Source: Pyramidobacter piscolens W5455
Lineage (GTDB): Bacteria > Synergistota > Synergistia > Synergistales > Dethiosulfovibrionaceae
Direction of reading: 5' to 3'
NCBI RefSeq assembly: GCF_000177335.1
Contig: NZ_ADFP01000047.1
Coordinates: forward strand, 61,204 to 125,203
DNA length: 64,000 nt
The notes below the pieces were generated by a model. It saw only the letters and a program-made list of their open reading frames with translations. It was not told the origin of the DNA and ran no database searches. This document shows, piece after piece, positions 26,282-34,328 of this stretch; within the stretch, counting starts at the first letter, position 1; every line of letters begins with the position of its first letter. A program made the position numbers and the translations under genes.

Positions 26282-27154
26282 ATGACAAAAGCAAAAAAAC
26301 TAAGAGAACTTCTGACATCCGATGGTATTATCACTGCCCCCGGTGCATATGATGCGTGGTCAGCGCGACTGATTGAGCACGCCGAATTTTCCGCTGTGTA
26401 CATGACCGGCTACGGCGTGTCAGCCAGCGTCCTCGGACGCCCTGATATCGGGCTGATGAGCTTTCACGAGATGGTTGAGTCAGTGCACAATATCGCTGAA
26501 GCCACAAACGTTCCTGTGATTGCCGATGCTGACAACGGCTACGGAGGTTCGCTTAACGTAGTGCGTACAGTACGCGCGTACGAGCAAGCCGGAGCATGTG
26601 GCATTCAGCTCGAAGATCAGGTGATGCCCAAACGATGCGGACACATGGAAGGCAAACAACTTATCCCTTGTGAGGAAATGGTTGCTAAAGTTCGTGCGGC
26701 TGTCTATGCGCGGCGCGATCCTGACACGGTGATTATCGCCCGCACAGACGCTCGTGCCGTCAATGGCTTGGACGATGCCATCGCCCGAGGTCATGCCTTT
26801 GAAGAGGCGGGGGCTGACGTGATTTTCATCGAAGCACCGCAGTCGATTGACGAGATGAAGCGTATCGTTGCAGAGTTTCCCAACCGTCCGCTACCGGCCA
26901 ACATGGTTGAGCACGGCAAGACGCCTAACTTATCGCAGAAAGAGCTAGCTGCTCTGGGTTTTAAGATCGCAATCTATCCGGTCATGCCCATCTACGTCGT
27001 TACGAGAGCGCTTTCTGCTGCGCTCGCGAAGCTGAAAGAGGCAGGGACTAGTGAGGCGTGTCTGGACGATATGGTTGATTTTCCTTCATTCAACAAGTTA
27101 ATCGGTCTTGACGAGGCCCGCTCGTTAGAGAAGTCGTTCACCTGCGGGAAGTAA
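26282..27154 (+). CDS. Isocitrate lyase/PEP mutase-family C-C lyase
   Basis: A 290-residue TIM-barrel protein of the isocitrate lyase/PEP mutase superfamily. The catalytic KRCGH motif (MPKRCGHMEGK, about residues 118-128) marks a carbon-carbon lyase such as methylisocitrate, 2,3-dimethylmalate or citramalate-type lyase rather than PEP mutase, which lacks this cysteine. Mg-binding residues are in VIADADNGYGG and QLEDQ, and IARTDARAVNGLDDAI follows. The product is probably pyruvate or a related 2-oxoacid plus a short acid. AGGAGG lies nine bases before the ATG. It is divergent from the AraC gene and followed by an IS5-type remnant, then a CoA-transferase/lyase/TRAP cluster that may share its pathway. 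Confidence 0.88.
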   Translation: MTKAKKLRELLTSDGIITAPGAYDAWSARLIEHAEFSAVYMTGYGVSASVLGRPDIGLMSFHEMVESVHNIAEATNVPVIADADNGYGGSLNVVRTVRAYEQAGACGIQLEDQVMPKRCGHMEGKQLIPCEEMVAKVRAAVYARRDPDTVIIARTDARAVNGLDDAIARGHAFEEAGADVIFIEAPQSIDEMKRIVAEFPNRPLPANMVEHGKTPNLSQKELAALGFKIAIYPVMPIYVVTRALSAALAKLKEAGTSEACLDDMVDFPSFNKLIGLDEARSLEKSFTCGK

Positions 27155-27248
27155 TTGGTATCATCGGCGATCCTTTTGCTATTACAATTAGGGCTAGTCT
27201 GAAAAATTTCATATTGCCCAAATCGATTCAATCACTTAAACTCTGACT

Positions 27249-27848
27249 ATAGAAACGAGAAGATATGAACTGACCCGCAGCAAATGGAATTTAATCAAGG
27301 ATATTCTGCGGCCAGAACATCCGAAAGCAGGAGAATATGGGCGTTCGGCAAAATATGATAATCGCAGGATCACCAATGGGATTTTGTGGCTTATAGAAGT
27401 GGAGAGCCATGGAGAGAGTTTCCGGAGCGTTACGGCAAATGGCAAGCAGTCTATGCACGTTTCAAGTGGAAACACTGTAGTCGGTTTAGGTAATCCGATG
27501 ACATTCCTGTTCAGTTCCGGCAGTAACCATGATTCCCGACATGCTGTGCCCTTGCTCAGTCAAACAAAGACCAAAGAGAGCAATATCATCAGCGATAAAG
27601 CTTACGGTTCACAAGCCTTTAGAGAGTGCATTACTTCTCAGGAAGCTGGTTACACCATCCCGCCGAAACGCAACAATCCCGAACCATGGTACAGAGATTA
27701 TCATGTTTACAAGGTGCGATACCTGGTTGGATGCTCCTTTCAGACAGAAAATCAAATGGTCCACAGAATTTTGAGCCGCTACGACAAACTTGACGCCTCG
27801 TTCTTTGCTTTTATTCTTGTTGTTGTCATTGTCATTTTAGTGAAATAG
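27249..27848 (+). pseudogene. IS5/IS427-type transposase remnant with frameshift and internal deletion
   Basis: From 27249 the frame reads RYELTRSKWNLIKDILRPE and later RRITNGILWLI, the usual N-terminus of IS427-subgroup transposases. Near 27398 the match jumps to another frame (SGEPWREFPERYGKWQAVYA), then returns to the first frame with SSGSNHDSRHAVPLL, IISDKAYGSQAFRE and YTIPPKRNNPEPWYRD, ending at 27848. The catalytic block that should contain the first aspartate is missing, so there is both a frameshift and a deletion of the middle. It lies between the lyase gene and the CoA-transferase operon and may mark how the cluster was assembled. Confidence 0.78.
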
Positions 27849-27899
27849 TATAAACTGAAAGTCCGGCGTTTCCGACTCATTCGAAAGGGGCATATTCAC

Positions 27900-29096
27900 A
27901 TGGGAGCTCTAAGCAACATTCGCGTTCTCGATCTCACTCGGGTTTTGGCGGGGCCATATTGCACGATGATGCTCGCGGACATGGGGGCCGAAGTCATCAA
28001 GATCGAGATCCCCGGCAAAGGCGACGACACCCGCAATTTCGGTCCTTACAAGAATAAAAGCAGCATGTACTACGCCAACGTGAACCGCAACAAAAAGGGC
28101 GTTTCTCTTAACATGAAGGCTCCAGAGGGAAAACAGCTTTTTCTTGAAATGGTCAAGACGGCTGACATGGTCGTCGAGAATTACCGTCCCGGCGTCATGG
28201 ACAAGCTCGGCCTCGGTTACGACGTCTTGAAAGAAGTGAACCCCAGAATCATTTACGGCGCCGTTTCCGGTTTTGGCTGCTACGGTCCTTACAGCGAACG
28301 CCCAGGGTACGACATCATTGCCCAAGCGATGGGCGGTCTGATGAGCATCACCGGTCCACGCGGCGGCAAACCCTGCCGCTCCGGCAGCGCGATGGGAGAC
28401 GTGTTGGGCGGCATGAACCTTACCATCGGCCTTCTGGCCGCTCTGAATGCCCGCAGTATCACCGGCAAGGGACAGCGAGTCGACGTGGCGCTCGTCGACT
28501 CGGTCGTCTCCAGCCTGGAGACGGGGATCCAAAGATATCTCGTCAACCACGAGATCCCCGAGAGAATGGGCAATGAATATGCGGCGACTTATCCTTACGA
28601 CTCCTTCAAAGCCAAGGACAAGGAATTCATTATCGGCTGCGGCAACCAGGGGCTGTTCGAGAAACTGCTCGATCTGATGGGCAGAAAGGATCTTCTCGAG
28701 GACAGCCGCTTCGCCACCCTGCTTGAGCGCAATAAGCCCGAAAACCGGATCGCGCTCGGCGAGATCATCAATGACTGGACCAAGAATTACAACGCTGACG
28801 AACTTGTCGACAAGATCCTGGGGGTCGGCGTTCCGGCTGCTCCGATCTTCGACCTTCACGACGTCACGACCGACGAACATCTGGTCAAAGCCCGCGAGAT
28901 GCTTGTAGATCTGCCCCACCCCGTCATCGGTCCCATGCAGGTCAACGGCAACCCTGTCAAACTTATGGGGACGCCGGTGGAGATCACGCGTCATGCGCCG
29001 GTTGTTCCCGGCGCCGACAACGCAGAAGTTTACGGGGGCATTTTCGGCCTGTCCGGCGAGCGGCTTCGGGAGCTTTCCGAAAAAGGCGTCATTTAA
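27900..29096 (+). CDS. Class III CoA-transferase (CaiB/BaiF family)
   Basis: A 398-residue family III CoA-transferase. The N-terminus IRVLDLTRVLAGPYCTMMLADMGAEVIKIE is typical, ending in the LADMGAEVIKIE signature, and the catalytic aspartate is in SGSAMGDVLGG at about residue 165. Such enzymes move CoA from a donor such as succinyl-CoA to a carboxylic acid. AAGGGG precedes the ATG. It is the first gene of a plus-strand cluster with an HMG-CoA-lyase-type aldolase and TRAP transporter, so it probably activates the imported acid before cleavage. Known pairs of this kind act on 3-hydroxy-3-methylglutarate, citramalate or itaconate. Confidence 0.93.
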   Translation: MGALSNIRVLDLTRVLAGPYCTMMLADMGAEVIKIEIPGKGDDTRNFGPYKNKSSMYYANVNRNKKGVSLNMKAPEGKQLFLEMVKTADMVVENYRPGVMDKLGLGYDVLKEVNPRIIYGAVSGFGCYGPYSERPGYDIIAQAMGGLMSITGPRGGKPCRSGSAMGDVLGGMNLTIGLLAALNARSITGKGQRVDVALVDSVVSSLETGIQRYLVNHEIPERMGNEYAATYPYDSFKAKDKEFIIGCGNQGLFEKLLDLMGRKDLLEDSRFATLLERNKPENRIALGEIINDWTKNYNADELVDKILGVGVPAAPIFDLHDVTTDEHLVKAREMLVDLPHPVIGPMQVNGNPVKLMGTPVEITRHAPVVPGADNAEVYGGIFGLSGERLRELSEKGVI

Positions 29097-29149
29097 AACG
29101 TCCGATCAGCTCTTTCGATCCGTATTGACTTTTAGGAGGAGGTTAACGA

Positions 29150-30085
29150 ATGCATTTTGACGGTCTGCCCAAGAACGCTGTTATTCGCGAGGTCTGCCCA
29201 CGTGACGGATTTCAGGGGATCTGCGATTTCATTCCCACGGAAAAGAAGGTCGAGTTCATCGGCCAAATGCTTTCGACTGGCATCAAGGAAATGGAAATCA
29301 CGTCTTTCGTCAGTCCGAAAGCGATTCCTCAACTGTCTGACGCCGCCCAGGTACTGCCGGCCGTCAAGAAAGAGTACCCCGACGTCGAGTTCACCGCCTT
29401 GGTCCCCAACGTCAAGGGAGCGGAGAACGCGTTAGCCGCCGGGGCTGACGTCGTCAACGTGGTGTTTTCCGTCAGCGAAAGCCATAATATGGCCAACATC
29501 CGCCGCACCGTAGAGCAGTCGCTCTCCGGCATGGACGACATTATCGCGCTTGTCAGGGGCAAAGCGAAGATCTGCGTTTCCATGGCCACGTCCTTCATGT
29601 GTCCCTTCGAGGGACGCATCGATCCCCGCCGGGTGGCCGAGTTGATCGGCAAAGTGCGCGCCAAGGGAGTCGACTGCATCACACTTGCCGAAACGATCGG
29701 CACCTGTACGCCCAAAGACTTCACCGAAACGCTTCAGGTCGTCAAACCGGCGCTCGAGGGGATCCCCACCTATCTGCACATCCACAACACGTACGGTTTT
29801 GCCGACATGAACGTGAAATGCGCCCTTGACGAGGGATTCAACAGGTTCGATTCGGCCGTCGGCGGCCTCGGCGGCTGTCCTTTTGCCCCCGGCGCGGCCG
29901 GCAACGCGGCAACGGAAGATTTGGTCTACCTGATGCAAAGCATGGGCGTCGACACCGGGCTTGACCCTCTCAGGGTTGTGACGGTTGCCCGCGCTCTGAA
30001 AGCGTACGGTTTGAGGACGATGGGAAGTCTGTGCGCGAGCTCCTTTGGCAAGCCCAAACCGGAGATGCCCGTGCAGAATCAGTGA
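29150..30085 (+). CDS. HMG-CoA-lyase-family aldolase
   Basis: A 311-residue TIM-barrel enzyme of the HMG-CoA lyase family. REVCPRDGFQ near residue 14 supplies the metal-binding aspartate, HIHNTYGFA holds the two metal-ligand histidines, and VGGLGGCPFAPGAAGNAATEDLVYLM contains the catalytic cysteine and metal-ligand asparagine of true HMG-CoA lyases. This complete set distinguishes it from isopropylmalate synthases. It would split a 3-hydroxy-3-methyl acyl-CoA into a keto acid and an acyl-CoA; the natural substrate could be HMG-CoA or a related citramalyl-type CoA ester. AGGAGG lies upstream. It follows the CoA-transferase by 53 bases. Confidence 0.93.
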   Translation: MHFDGLPKNAVIREVCPRDGFQGICDFIPTEKKVEFIGQMLSTGIKEMEITSFVSPKAIPQLSDAAQVLPAVKKEYPDVEFTALVPNVKGAENALAAGADVVNVVFSVSESHNMANIRRTVEQSLSGMDDIIALVRGKAKICVSMATSFMCPFEGRIDPRRVAELIGKVRAKGVDCITLAETIGTCTPKDFTETLQVVKPALEGIPTYLHIHNTYGFADMNVKCALDEGFNRFDSAVGGLGGCPFAPGAAGNAATEDLVYLMQSMGVDTGLDPLRVVTVARALKAYGLRTMGSLCASSFGKPKPEMPVQNQ

Positions 30086-30179
30086 CTTTTTCACGGTTTC
30101 AGGCGGAATCCCATTTCCGCATTTCTCCTGAAATTTTCAGGGACCAGTTCTAAAAAATTTCTCCAGAGGGGTGTCGTAG

Positions 30180-31160
30180 ATGTTCAAGAAAGTAATGGCT
30201 TTTGCTGCGGTTGCGGTTCTGTCCTGCTCCGTCGCTTTTGGCGCGGAGTTCACTGTTTCCAATCAATTTCCTCCTTCTCACCATATTTCCAAGGCCATTC
30301 ATGTTTTCGCCGACAAAGTCGTCGAGCTGAGCGGCGGCCAACTGAAGGTCAATGTCGCGGACTCCGGTTCCCTGTACAATGACAACCAGATTCTCGAAGC
30401 GGTCCAGGACGGCCTTGTCGAAGTCGGCCTCGTCGGCACCTACAAATGGGGCGGCATGGTGCCCGCTGCCGACGTGTTCGACCTGCCTTTCCTGTTCGTC
30501 GACTTGTCCTCGCCGGAAAAGTTTTTGAATGCCGGCGCGGCGGATATTCTTGACGCCGAGTTCAACAAGAAGGGCGTGAAAAACCTTTTCTGGGTCGACT
30601 ACGGCTTCATTCAGATGTGGAACAACGAGCATCCTCTGCACAGCCCCAAGGACTTTGAAGGGTTGACGATGCGCTCCTACAGCGCCGGCGACTCCATCAC
30701 CTTGAAGGCTCTCGGCGCGGCCCCCACTCTGATCAGCTCGGCGGAAATGTATATGGCCATTCAGAACGGCACCGTGAAAGGCGCGACCACCGGCATGCCT
30801 GCCGCGGTGTCCCGCAAGATTTACGAGGTCTGCAAATATCTGACCATCGCCAATTACAGCACGGCCCAGTTCTCCGTTCAGGCCAATCTCGACTGGTGGA
30901 ACGGCCTTGACGCCGACAGCCAGAAAGCCATCCTCGAAGCCGGCAAAGCCGCCGAGAAATGGCTCCGCGGCGCGGTGGCGGAATCCGAAGGCGCCGCCGA
31001 AAAAACCGTCCGCGATGCGGGACTTGAAGTCAACGCGCTGACCGCCGAAGAACGCGCCCAAATGGTTGCGGCCACCAAGAGCGTTTGGGACGCCTACGTT
31101 GCGCGCGCCGGAGAGACGGGACAAAAACTCGTTGATCTGGCTCACAAAGTCTTCGACTAA
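30180..31160 (+). CDS. dctP: TRAP transporter substrate-binding protein (DctP type)
   Basis: A 326-residue periplasmic binding protein. Residues 1-21 are a signal peptide (KKVMAFAAVAVLSCSVAFGA). The mature protein has the DctP fold signatures, including FDLPFLF, MWNNEHPLHSPKDFEGL and LTMRSYSAG with the arginine that binds the substrate carboxylate, followed by GAAPTLISSAEMYMAIQNGT. It should hand a carboxylate to the DctQM membrane complex. A hairpin lies between it and dctQ, which would allow more of this protein than of the membrane parts. Confidence 0.95.
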   Translation: MFKKVMAFAAVAVLSCSVAFGAEFTVSNQFPPSHHISKAIHVFADKVVELSGGQLKVNVADSGSLYNDNQILEAVQDGLVEVGLVGTYKWGGMVPAADVFDLPFLFVDLSSPEKFLNAGAADILDAEFNKKGVKNLFWVDYGFIQMWNNEHPLHSPKDFEGLTMRSYSAGDSITLKALGAAPTLISSAEMYMAIQNGTVKGATTGMPAAVSRKIYEVCKYLTIANYSTAQFSVQANLDWWNGLDADSQKAILEAGKAAEKWLRGAVAESEGAAEKTVRDAGLEVNALTAEERAQMVAATKSVWDAYVARAGETGQKLVDLAHKVFD

Positions 31161-31191
31161 AAGAATCTTTCCGATAACAGACCATGCGATA

Positions 31192-31222
31192 CGGAGCCCC
31201 GACGGCGTCGCCGGGGCTCCGT
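31192..31222 (+). promoter_or_regulatory. Stem-loop between dctP and dctQ
   Basis: A perfect 9-base stem (CGGAGCCCC / GGGGCTCCG) with a 13-base loop follows the dctP stop by about 30 bases. Only two Ts follow, so it is probably a partial terminator or mRNA-stabilising hairpin rather than a full stop. This position is common in transporters that need excess binding protein. Confidence 0.65.
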
Positions 31223-31250
31223 TCAGCTCACAAGAGGAGGTCTCTCCCAT

Positions 31251-31760
31251 ATGCTCAACAAACTTCGCGCTCTTGTCAAGGCCGGCAACACCTTCTGCGG
31301 CTATCTCAGCGGGCTCGGGATTCTCGCGATGAGCCTGATCCTCGCGTACGAAGTCGTGATGCGCGGCATCTTCAAGGCCCCGACGATCTGGGTCATGAAC
31401 ACCGCCATTTACCTGTTCATGTGGACCATGCTGGTTGGCGCGGCTTATACGCTGATGCTGGGAAAACATGTCCGCATCGATTTGATCTTCGATAAGTTCC
31501 CGAAAAGAATCCAGCTTTATCTTGATGTCGTCACCAGCATTATGGGCATCGTCTTTTGCGTCGTTGTCTCCTGGCAAGCCTGGCTCATGATCGCTTCCAG
31601 CATCAGGCTGAACAAACTGACCGACAATCTCCTGCACATTCCGGTGTGGTGGATCCAGCTTCCCCTGCTGCTGGGTTTTGGACTTCTTGCTCTGCAGTTC
31701 TTCATCAACCTGCTTGACCGTATCGTGGCTCTTCGCGCGGGCGAAGGCCTCAGCGAGTAA
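31251..31760 (+). CDS. dctQ: TRAP transporter small membrane subunit (DctQ type)
   Basis: A 169-residue membrane protein with four predicted helices (about residues 18-38, 51-70, 88-110 and 130-152). It contains the family's LAYEVVMRGIF-type segment and helps dock the binding protein on DctM. GAGGAGG lies upstream and the gene ends 14 bases before dctM, with which it is surely cotranslated. Confidence 0.92.
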   Translation: MLNKLRALVKAGNTFCGYLSGLGILAMSLILAYEVVMRGIFKAPTIWVMNTAIYLFMWTMLVGAAYTLMLGKHVRIDLIFDKFPKRIQLYLDVVTSIMGIVFCVVVSWQAWLMIASSIRLNKLTDNLLHIPVWWIQLPLLLGFGLLALQFFINLLDRIVALRAGEGLSE

Positions 31761-31774
31761 GGGAGGATGCTCAT

Positions 31775-33052
31775 ATGACCAACTTTCTTCTCGTCGTCGC
31801 CATCCTGCTTTTTATCCTCGCGTTGGGGCTGCCGGTGGCCTTCTCCCTGGGCATGACGTCGTTGATCCTGATCCAGGTTTTCCATTTGCCCATCAAGATC
31901 ATCGGCACCACCATGTGGTCGTCGCTGGAGAGTTTCAACACGCTGTCTATCCCGATCTTCATCCTGATGAGTCAGATACTGTTAGACGGCAAGGTGGGAG
32001 ACGACCTGTTCGAAGTCATGAACACCTGGGTCCGTCATCTGCCGGGAGGCCTGGGCATCGGCACGATCCTCGCCTGCGCCTTCTTCGCCGCCATCACCGG
32101 CTCCGGAGCGGCGACGGCCGCCACGATCGGCATGGTCGCCTATCCTGCCCTGATCAAGCACGGCTATGACAAAACGCTTACGCTGGGGCTGCTGGCCGCC
32201 GGCGGAACGTTAGGCATCCTGATCCCCCCGAGCATCCCCATGATCATTTACGCTACCGTCACCGAGGATTCCACGGGCAAACTGTTCATGGCGGGAGTCG
32301 TTCCCGGGCTGCTTCTCGCTACGCTGTTCATCGTTTATGTCGTGTATAAAAGCAAGCATGGCGGCTACACCTCGGAACCCAAAGCGCCCTGGAAAGAACG
32401 CATGTCCATTACCATCAAGAACCTGCCCGGCATTTTTCTGCCCCTGCTGATCATCGGCGGCATTTATACCGGCATCTTCACGCCCACGGAAGCTGCCGCC
32501 GTCGGTCTGGTGTACAGCCTTTTCATCACGCTGTTCGTCTATCGCACCGTTAAATTCGCCGACATCCCCAAGATCTGTATGAAGGCGGTTCCTTCAAGCT
32601 GCATGATCGCCATCATCATCTGCGGCGCCCTTCTGTTCGGGCGCGTTATGACCTATTTGAGGATTCCTCAGGCTCTTACCGCTTTCGTGGTCGACAACAA
32701 GCTCTCCGCCGCAACGTTCATCATCATCATGAACCTGCTGATGTTCGTCCTCGGCGCGCTGCTTGAAACGGTTTCCGTCGTGCTGCTGACCATGCCGCTG
32801 GTAACGCCGATTCTCCACGCGCTCGGCGTCAACACCATTTGGTACGGCGTGCTGGTCACCATCAACATGACCATGGCGCTGATCTCGCCTCCGGTCGGCA
32901 TGAACCTGTACGTTATCAACGGATTATTCCCCAACGTAAAAATGCAGGAGGTCATCAAAGGAGTCATTCCGTTTGCCGCAATTATCATCGTCCTTCTGAT
33001 CATTGCCGGCATGGTTCCTCAGCTGAGCCTCTGGTTGCCCTCCCTGATGTGA
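31775..33052 (+). CDS. dctM: TRAP transporter large permease (DctM type)
   Basis: A 425-residue permease with about 11-12 membrane helices; it moves the carboxylate by sodium symport. The family motif AFFAAITGSGAATAATIG is clear, followed by LGILIPPSIPMIIYA. The C-terminal half repeats the pattern (ALISPPVGMNLYVINGL). It is the last gene of the catabolic transcript, ended by a strong terminator 12 bases on. Confidence 0.95.
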   Translation: MTNFLLVVAILLFILALGLPVAFSLGMTSLILIQVFHLPIKIIGTTMWSSLESFNTLSIPIFILMSQILLDGKVGDDLFEVMNTWVRHLPGGLGIGTILACAFFAAITGSGAATAATIGMVAYPALIKHGYDKTLTLGLLAAGGTLGILIPPSIPMIIYATVTEDSTGKLFMAGVVPGLLLATLFIVYVVYKSKHGGYTSEPKAPWKERMSITIKNLPGIFLPLLIIGGIYTGIFTPTEAAAVGLVYSLFITLFVYRTVKFADIPKICMKAVPSSCMIAIIICGALLFGRVMTYLRIPQALTAFVVDNKLSAATFIIIMNLLMFVLGALLETVSVVLLTMPLVTPILHALGVNTIWYGVLVTINMTMALISPPVGMNLYVINGLFPNVKMQEVIKGVIPFAAIIIVLLIIAGMVPQLSLWLPSLM

Positions 33053-33063
33053 TGGAATCAGAG

Positions 33064-33106
33064 AGAGAGGCCGCCCCGGTCGACTTTTGGGGCGGCCTCT
33101 CTTTTC
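33064..33106 (+). terminator. Strong terminator of the CoA-transferase/TRAP operon
   Basis: A 14-base stem (AGAGAGGCCGCCCC / GGGGCGGCCTCTCT) closes on a short loop and is followed by TTTT. It starts 12 bases past the dctM stop. Confidence 0.93.
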
Positions 33107-33160
33107 CTTCTGCGCACTTCCAGCCGCATGACGGCTCGATGAATTTAAGGAGTGAACTTC

Positions 33161-33403
33161 ATGGAGAGATATTTGCCCGTTTTCTGCTTTTGCTTGGGTA
33201 CGGCCAATATCGTTTTTGCCCTTGGCGCGCTCGTGTTCCGTCATTTCCGGAGCGGAGGCCTTAGAACCGGAAGAGCGTTGATGTTCCTGATTTCAGGGAT
33301 CTTGTTTATCATGTGCGGCGCCAGACTGCAGGATGAAACGATACCTGTCCCCCGATCGGAATCAGCCGCCGAGCAGCAGCCGCTTCCCGCCTCCCGGCGC
33401 TAG
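33161..33403 (+). CDS. Small membrane protein, unknown
   Basis: An 80-residue protein with start at 33161, preceded by AAGGAG nine bases away. It has two hydrophobic segments (about residues 6-24, LPVFCFCLGTANIVFALGA, and 41-57, MFLISGILFIMCGA) separated by basic residues, and a polar C-terminus. No known family. It sits between two terminators, so it has its own transcript or depends on readthrough. Moderately supported because of the good ribosome-binding site. Confidence 0.55.
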   Translation: MERYLPVFCFCLGTANIVFALGALVFRHFRSGGLRTGRALMFLISGILFIMCGARLQDETIPVPRSESAAEQQPLPASRR

Positions 33404-33446
33404 ATTGTTCGTGCAGCGCATCGTGCTTGTTCCATCAATTTTCATG

Positions 33447-33497
33447 AAAACAGCCCCGGTGCCGGATGATCGATCCGCAGCAGCCGGGGCTGTTTTG
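33447..33497. terminator. Bidirectional terminator between the small protein and the toxin gene
   Basis: AAAACAGCCCCGG and CCGGGGCTGTTTT form a 13-base stem with a 25-base loop; the A and T runs at the two ends let it serve both the plus-strand small protein and the minus-strand toxin gene, whose stop is at 33504. Confidence 0.85.
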
Positions 33498-33503
33498 TCG
33501 TAT

Positions 33504-33773
33504 CTAATTCCTGTACGCTTCCCGCCGATGTCCAACGCTCAAGGCCAAAATGATCAACTCATGGTCGTCGATGAGGCAAATCAGGCGGTAATCTCCGATT
33601 CTGTAACGCCACTGCCCCTTGCGGTTGGCAACAAGCGGCTTTCCATGGATTCGCGGGTCTGCGCACTCGACAAGATTTTTGTTGATCCACGATCTGATCA
33701 TCAGCTGCGTGTATCTGTCGAGCTTTTTAAATTCCCGGTCGAATCGCTGGGTCGTCTGGACGTCGTAACTCAT
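33504..33773 (-). CDS. RelE/ParE-superfamily toxin
   Basis: An 89-residue toxin of the RelE type. TQRFDREFKKLDRYTQLMI forms the N-terminal helices, and GQWRYRIGDYRLICLID is the signature beta-hairpin (normally WRxRxGDYRVIY), with the basic residues that contact RNA; ALSVGHRREAYRN is the usual end, with the conserved HRxxxY. Such toxins cleave mRNA at the ribosome. It overlaps its antitoxin gene by 4 bases and is translated after it, the normal order for RelBE pairs. Confidence 0.9.
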   Translation of the reverse strand: MSYDVQTTQRFDREFKKLDRYTQLMIRSWINKNLVECADPRIHGKPLVANRKGQWRYRIGDYRLICLIDDHELIILALSVGHRREAYRN

Positions 33774-33991
33774 AGATCGATGTCTTTCCAGAGTTCGCCG
33801 ATCGGGCGGCTCTTTTTGCCGCTTTTGAGGTATTCATCGTATGCCTCATTGGCGACGGCAACATCGTATTCGTCCTCGATGCGCTCGAACAGGGCCCTTT
33901 TAAAAGCCTCGCCCATGGACATAGAATGCAATTTCGCGTAGCTGTCGGCAAGGTTCCGCTCTTCTTCGGTCAATCTGATGGAAAATGCCAT
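33770..33991 (-). CDS. RelB-type ribbon-helix-helix antitoxin
   Basis: A 73-residue protein with an N-terminal ribbon-helix-helix (SIRLTEEERNLADSYAKLHS, then SMGEAFKRALFERIEDEYD), which should bind DNA and repress its own promoter, and an acidic/basic C-terminal tail (EYLKSGKKSRPIGELWKDI) that would wrap the toxin. AAAGGAGAGG lies upstream. It overlaps the toxin gene by 4 bases. Confidence 0.88.
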   Translation of the reverse strand: MAFSIRLTEEERNLADSYAKLHSMSMGEAFKRALFERIEDEYDVAVANEAYDEYLKSGKKSRPIGELWKDIDL

Positions 33992-34017
33992 GTCCTCACC
34001 TCTCCTTTCTATAGTTC

Positions 34018-34046
34018 ATTGTACTACAGAAAGACATAGGTGTAAA
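34018..34046 (-). promoter_or_regulatory. Promoter of the toxin-antitoxin operon
   Basis: On the minus strand TTTACA (34041-34046) and TACAAT (34018-34023) are spaced by exactly 17 bases, one mismatch each from the sigma-70 consensus. It lies 27 bases upstream of the antitoxin start, leaving a short leader. The antitoxin itself probably represses it. Confidence 0.8.
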
Positions 34047-34055
34047 GAGCGCGAT

Positions 34056-34172
34056 TTATCGGTGCATATTCTTGATGTTTTCAGGAACGGGCGTTATGTC
34101 CCGCCCCGCTTTGACAGCGTCCAGGGCGTCGGCATACCATTGCATCACGAGCTGCCATTCCGAAGCATACAT
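34056..34172 (-). CDS. Possible small or truncated protein, 38 codons or more
   Basis: From ATG at 34172 the minus strand reads MYASEWQLVMQWYADALDAV then KAGRDITPVPENIKNMHR and a stop at 34056. The composition looks like real protein, and the frame stays open upstream through SAAPLIVAAGLNRA to about 34250, with a TTG near 34230. No good ribosome-binding site is seen and I know no family. It may be the end of a lost gene; it lies between the tRNA terminator and the toxin-antitoxin promoter. Confidence 0.3.
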   Translation of the reverse strand: MYASEWQLVMQWYADALDAVKAGRDITPVPENIKNMHR

Positions 34173-34267
34173 CGCGCGATTCAATCCGGCGGCAACAATG
34201 AGCGGCGCGGCGCTCCGACGCTCAACTTTCAAAAAATAAGCGTCAGAACAAACCGGAACGAAGACGC

Positions 34268-34292
34268 AAAAAAGCCCGCTTCACGGCGGGCT
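34268..34292 (-). terminator. Terminator of the tRNA operon
   Basis: On the minus strand AGCCCGC / GCGGGCT forms a 7-base stem with a 6-base loop followed by TTTTTT. It lies about 36 bases past the 3' end of tRNA-Thr. Confidence 0.88.
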
Positions 34293-34328
34293 GAAAAACG
34301 CATTCGGAAACACGCGGAAGTTATCGGA

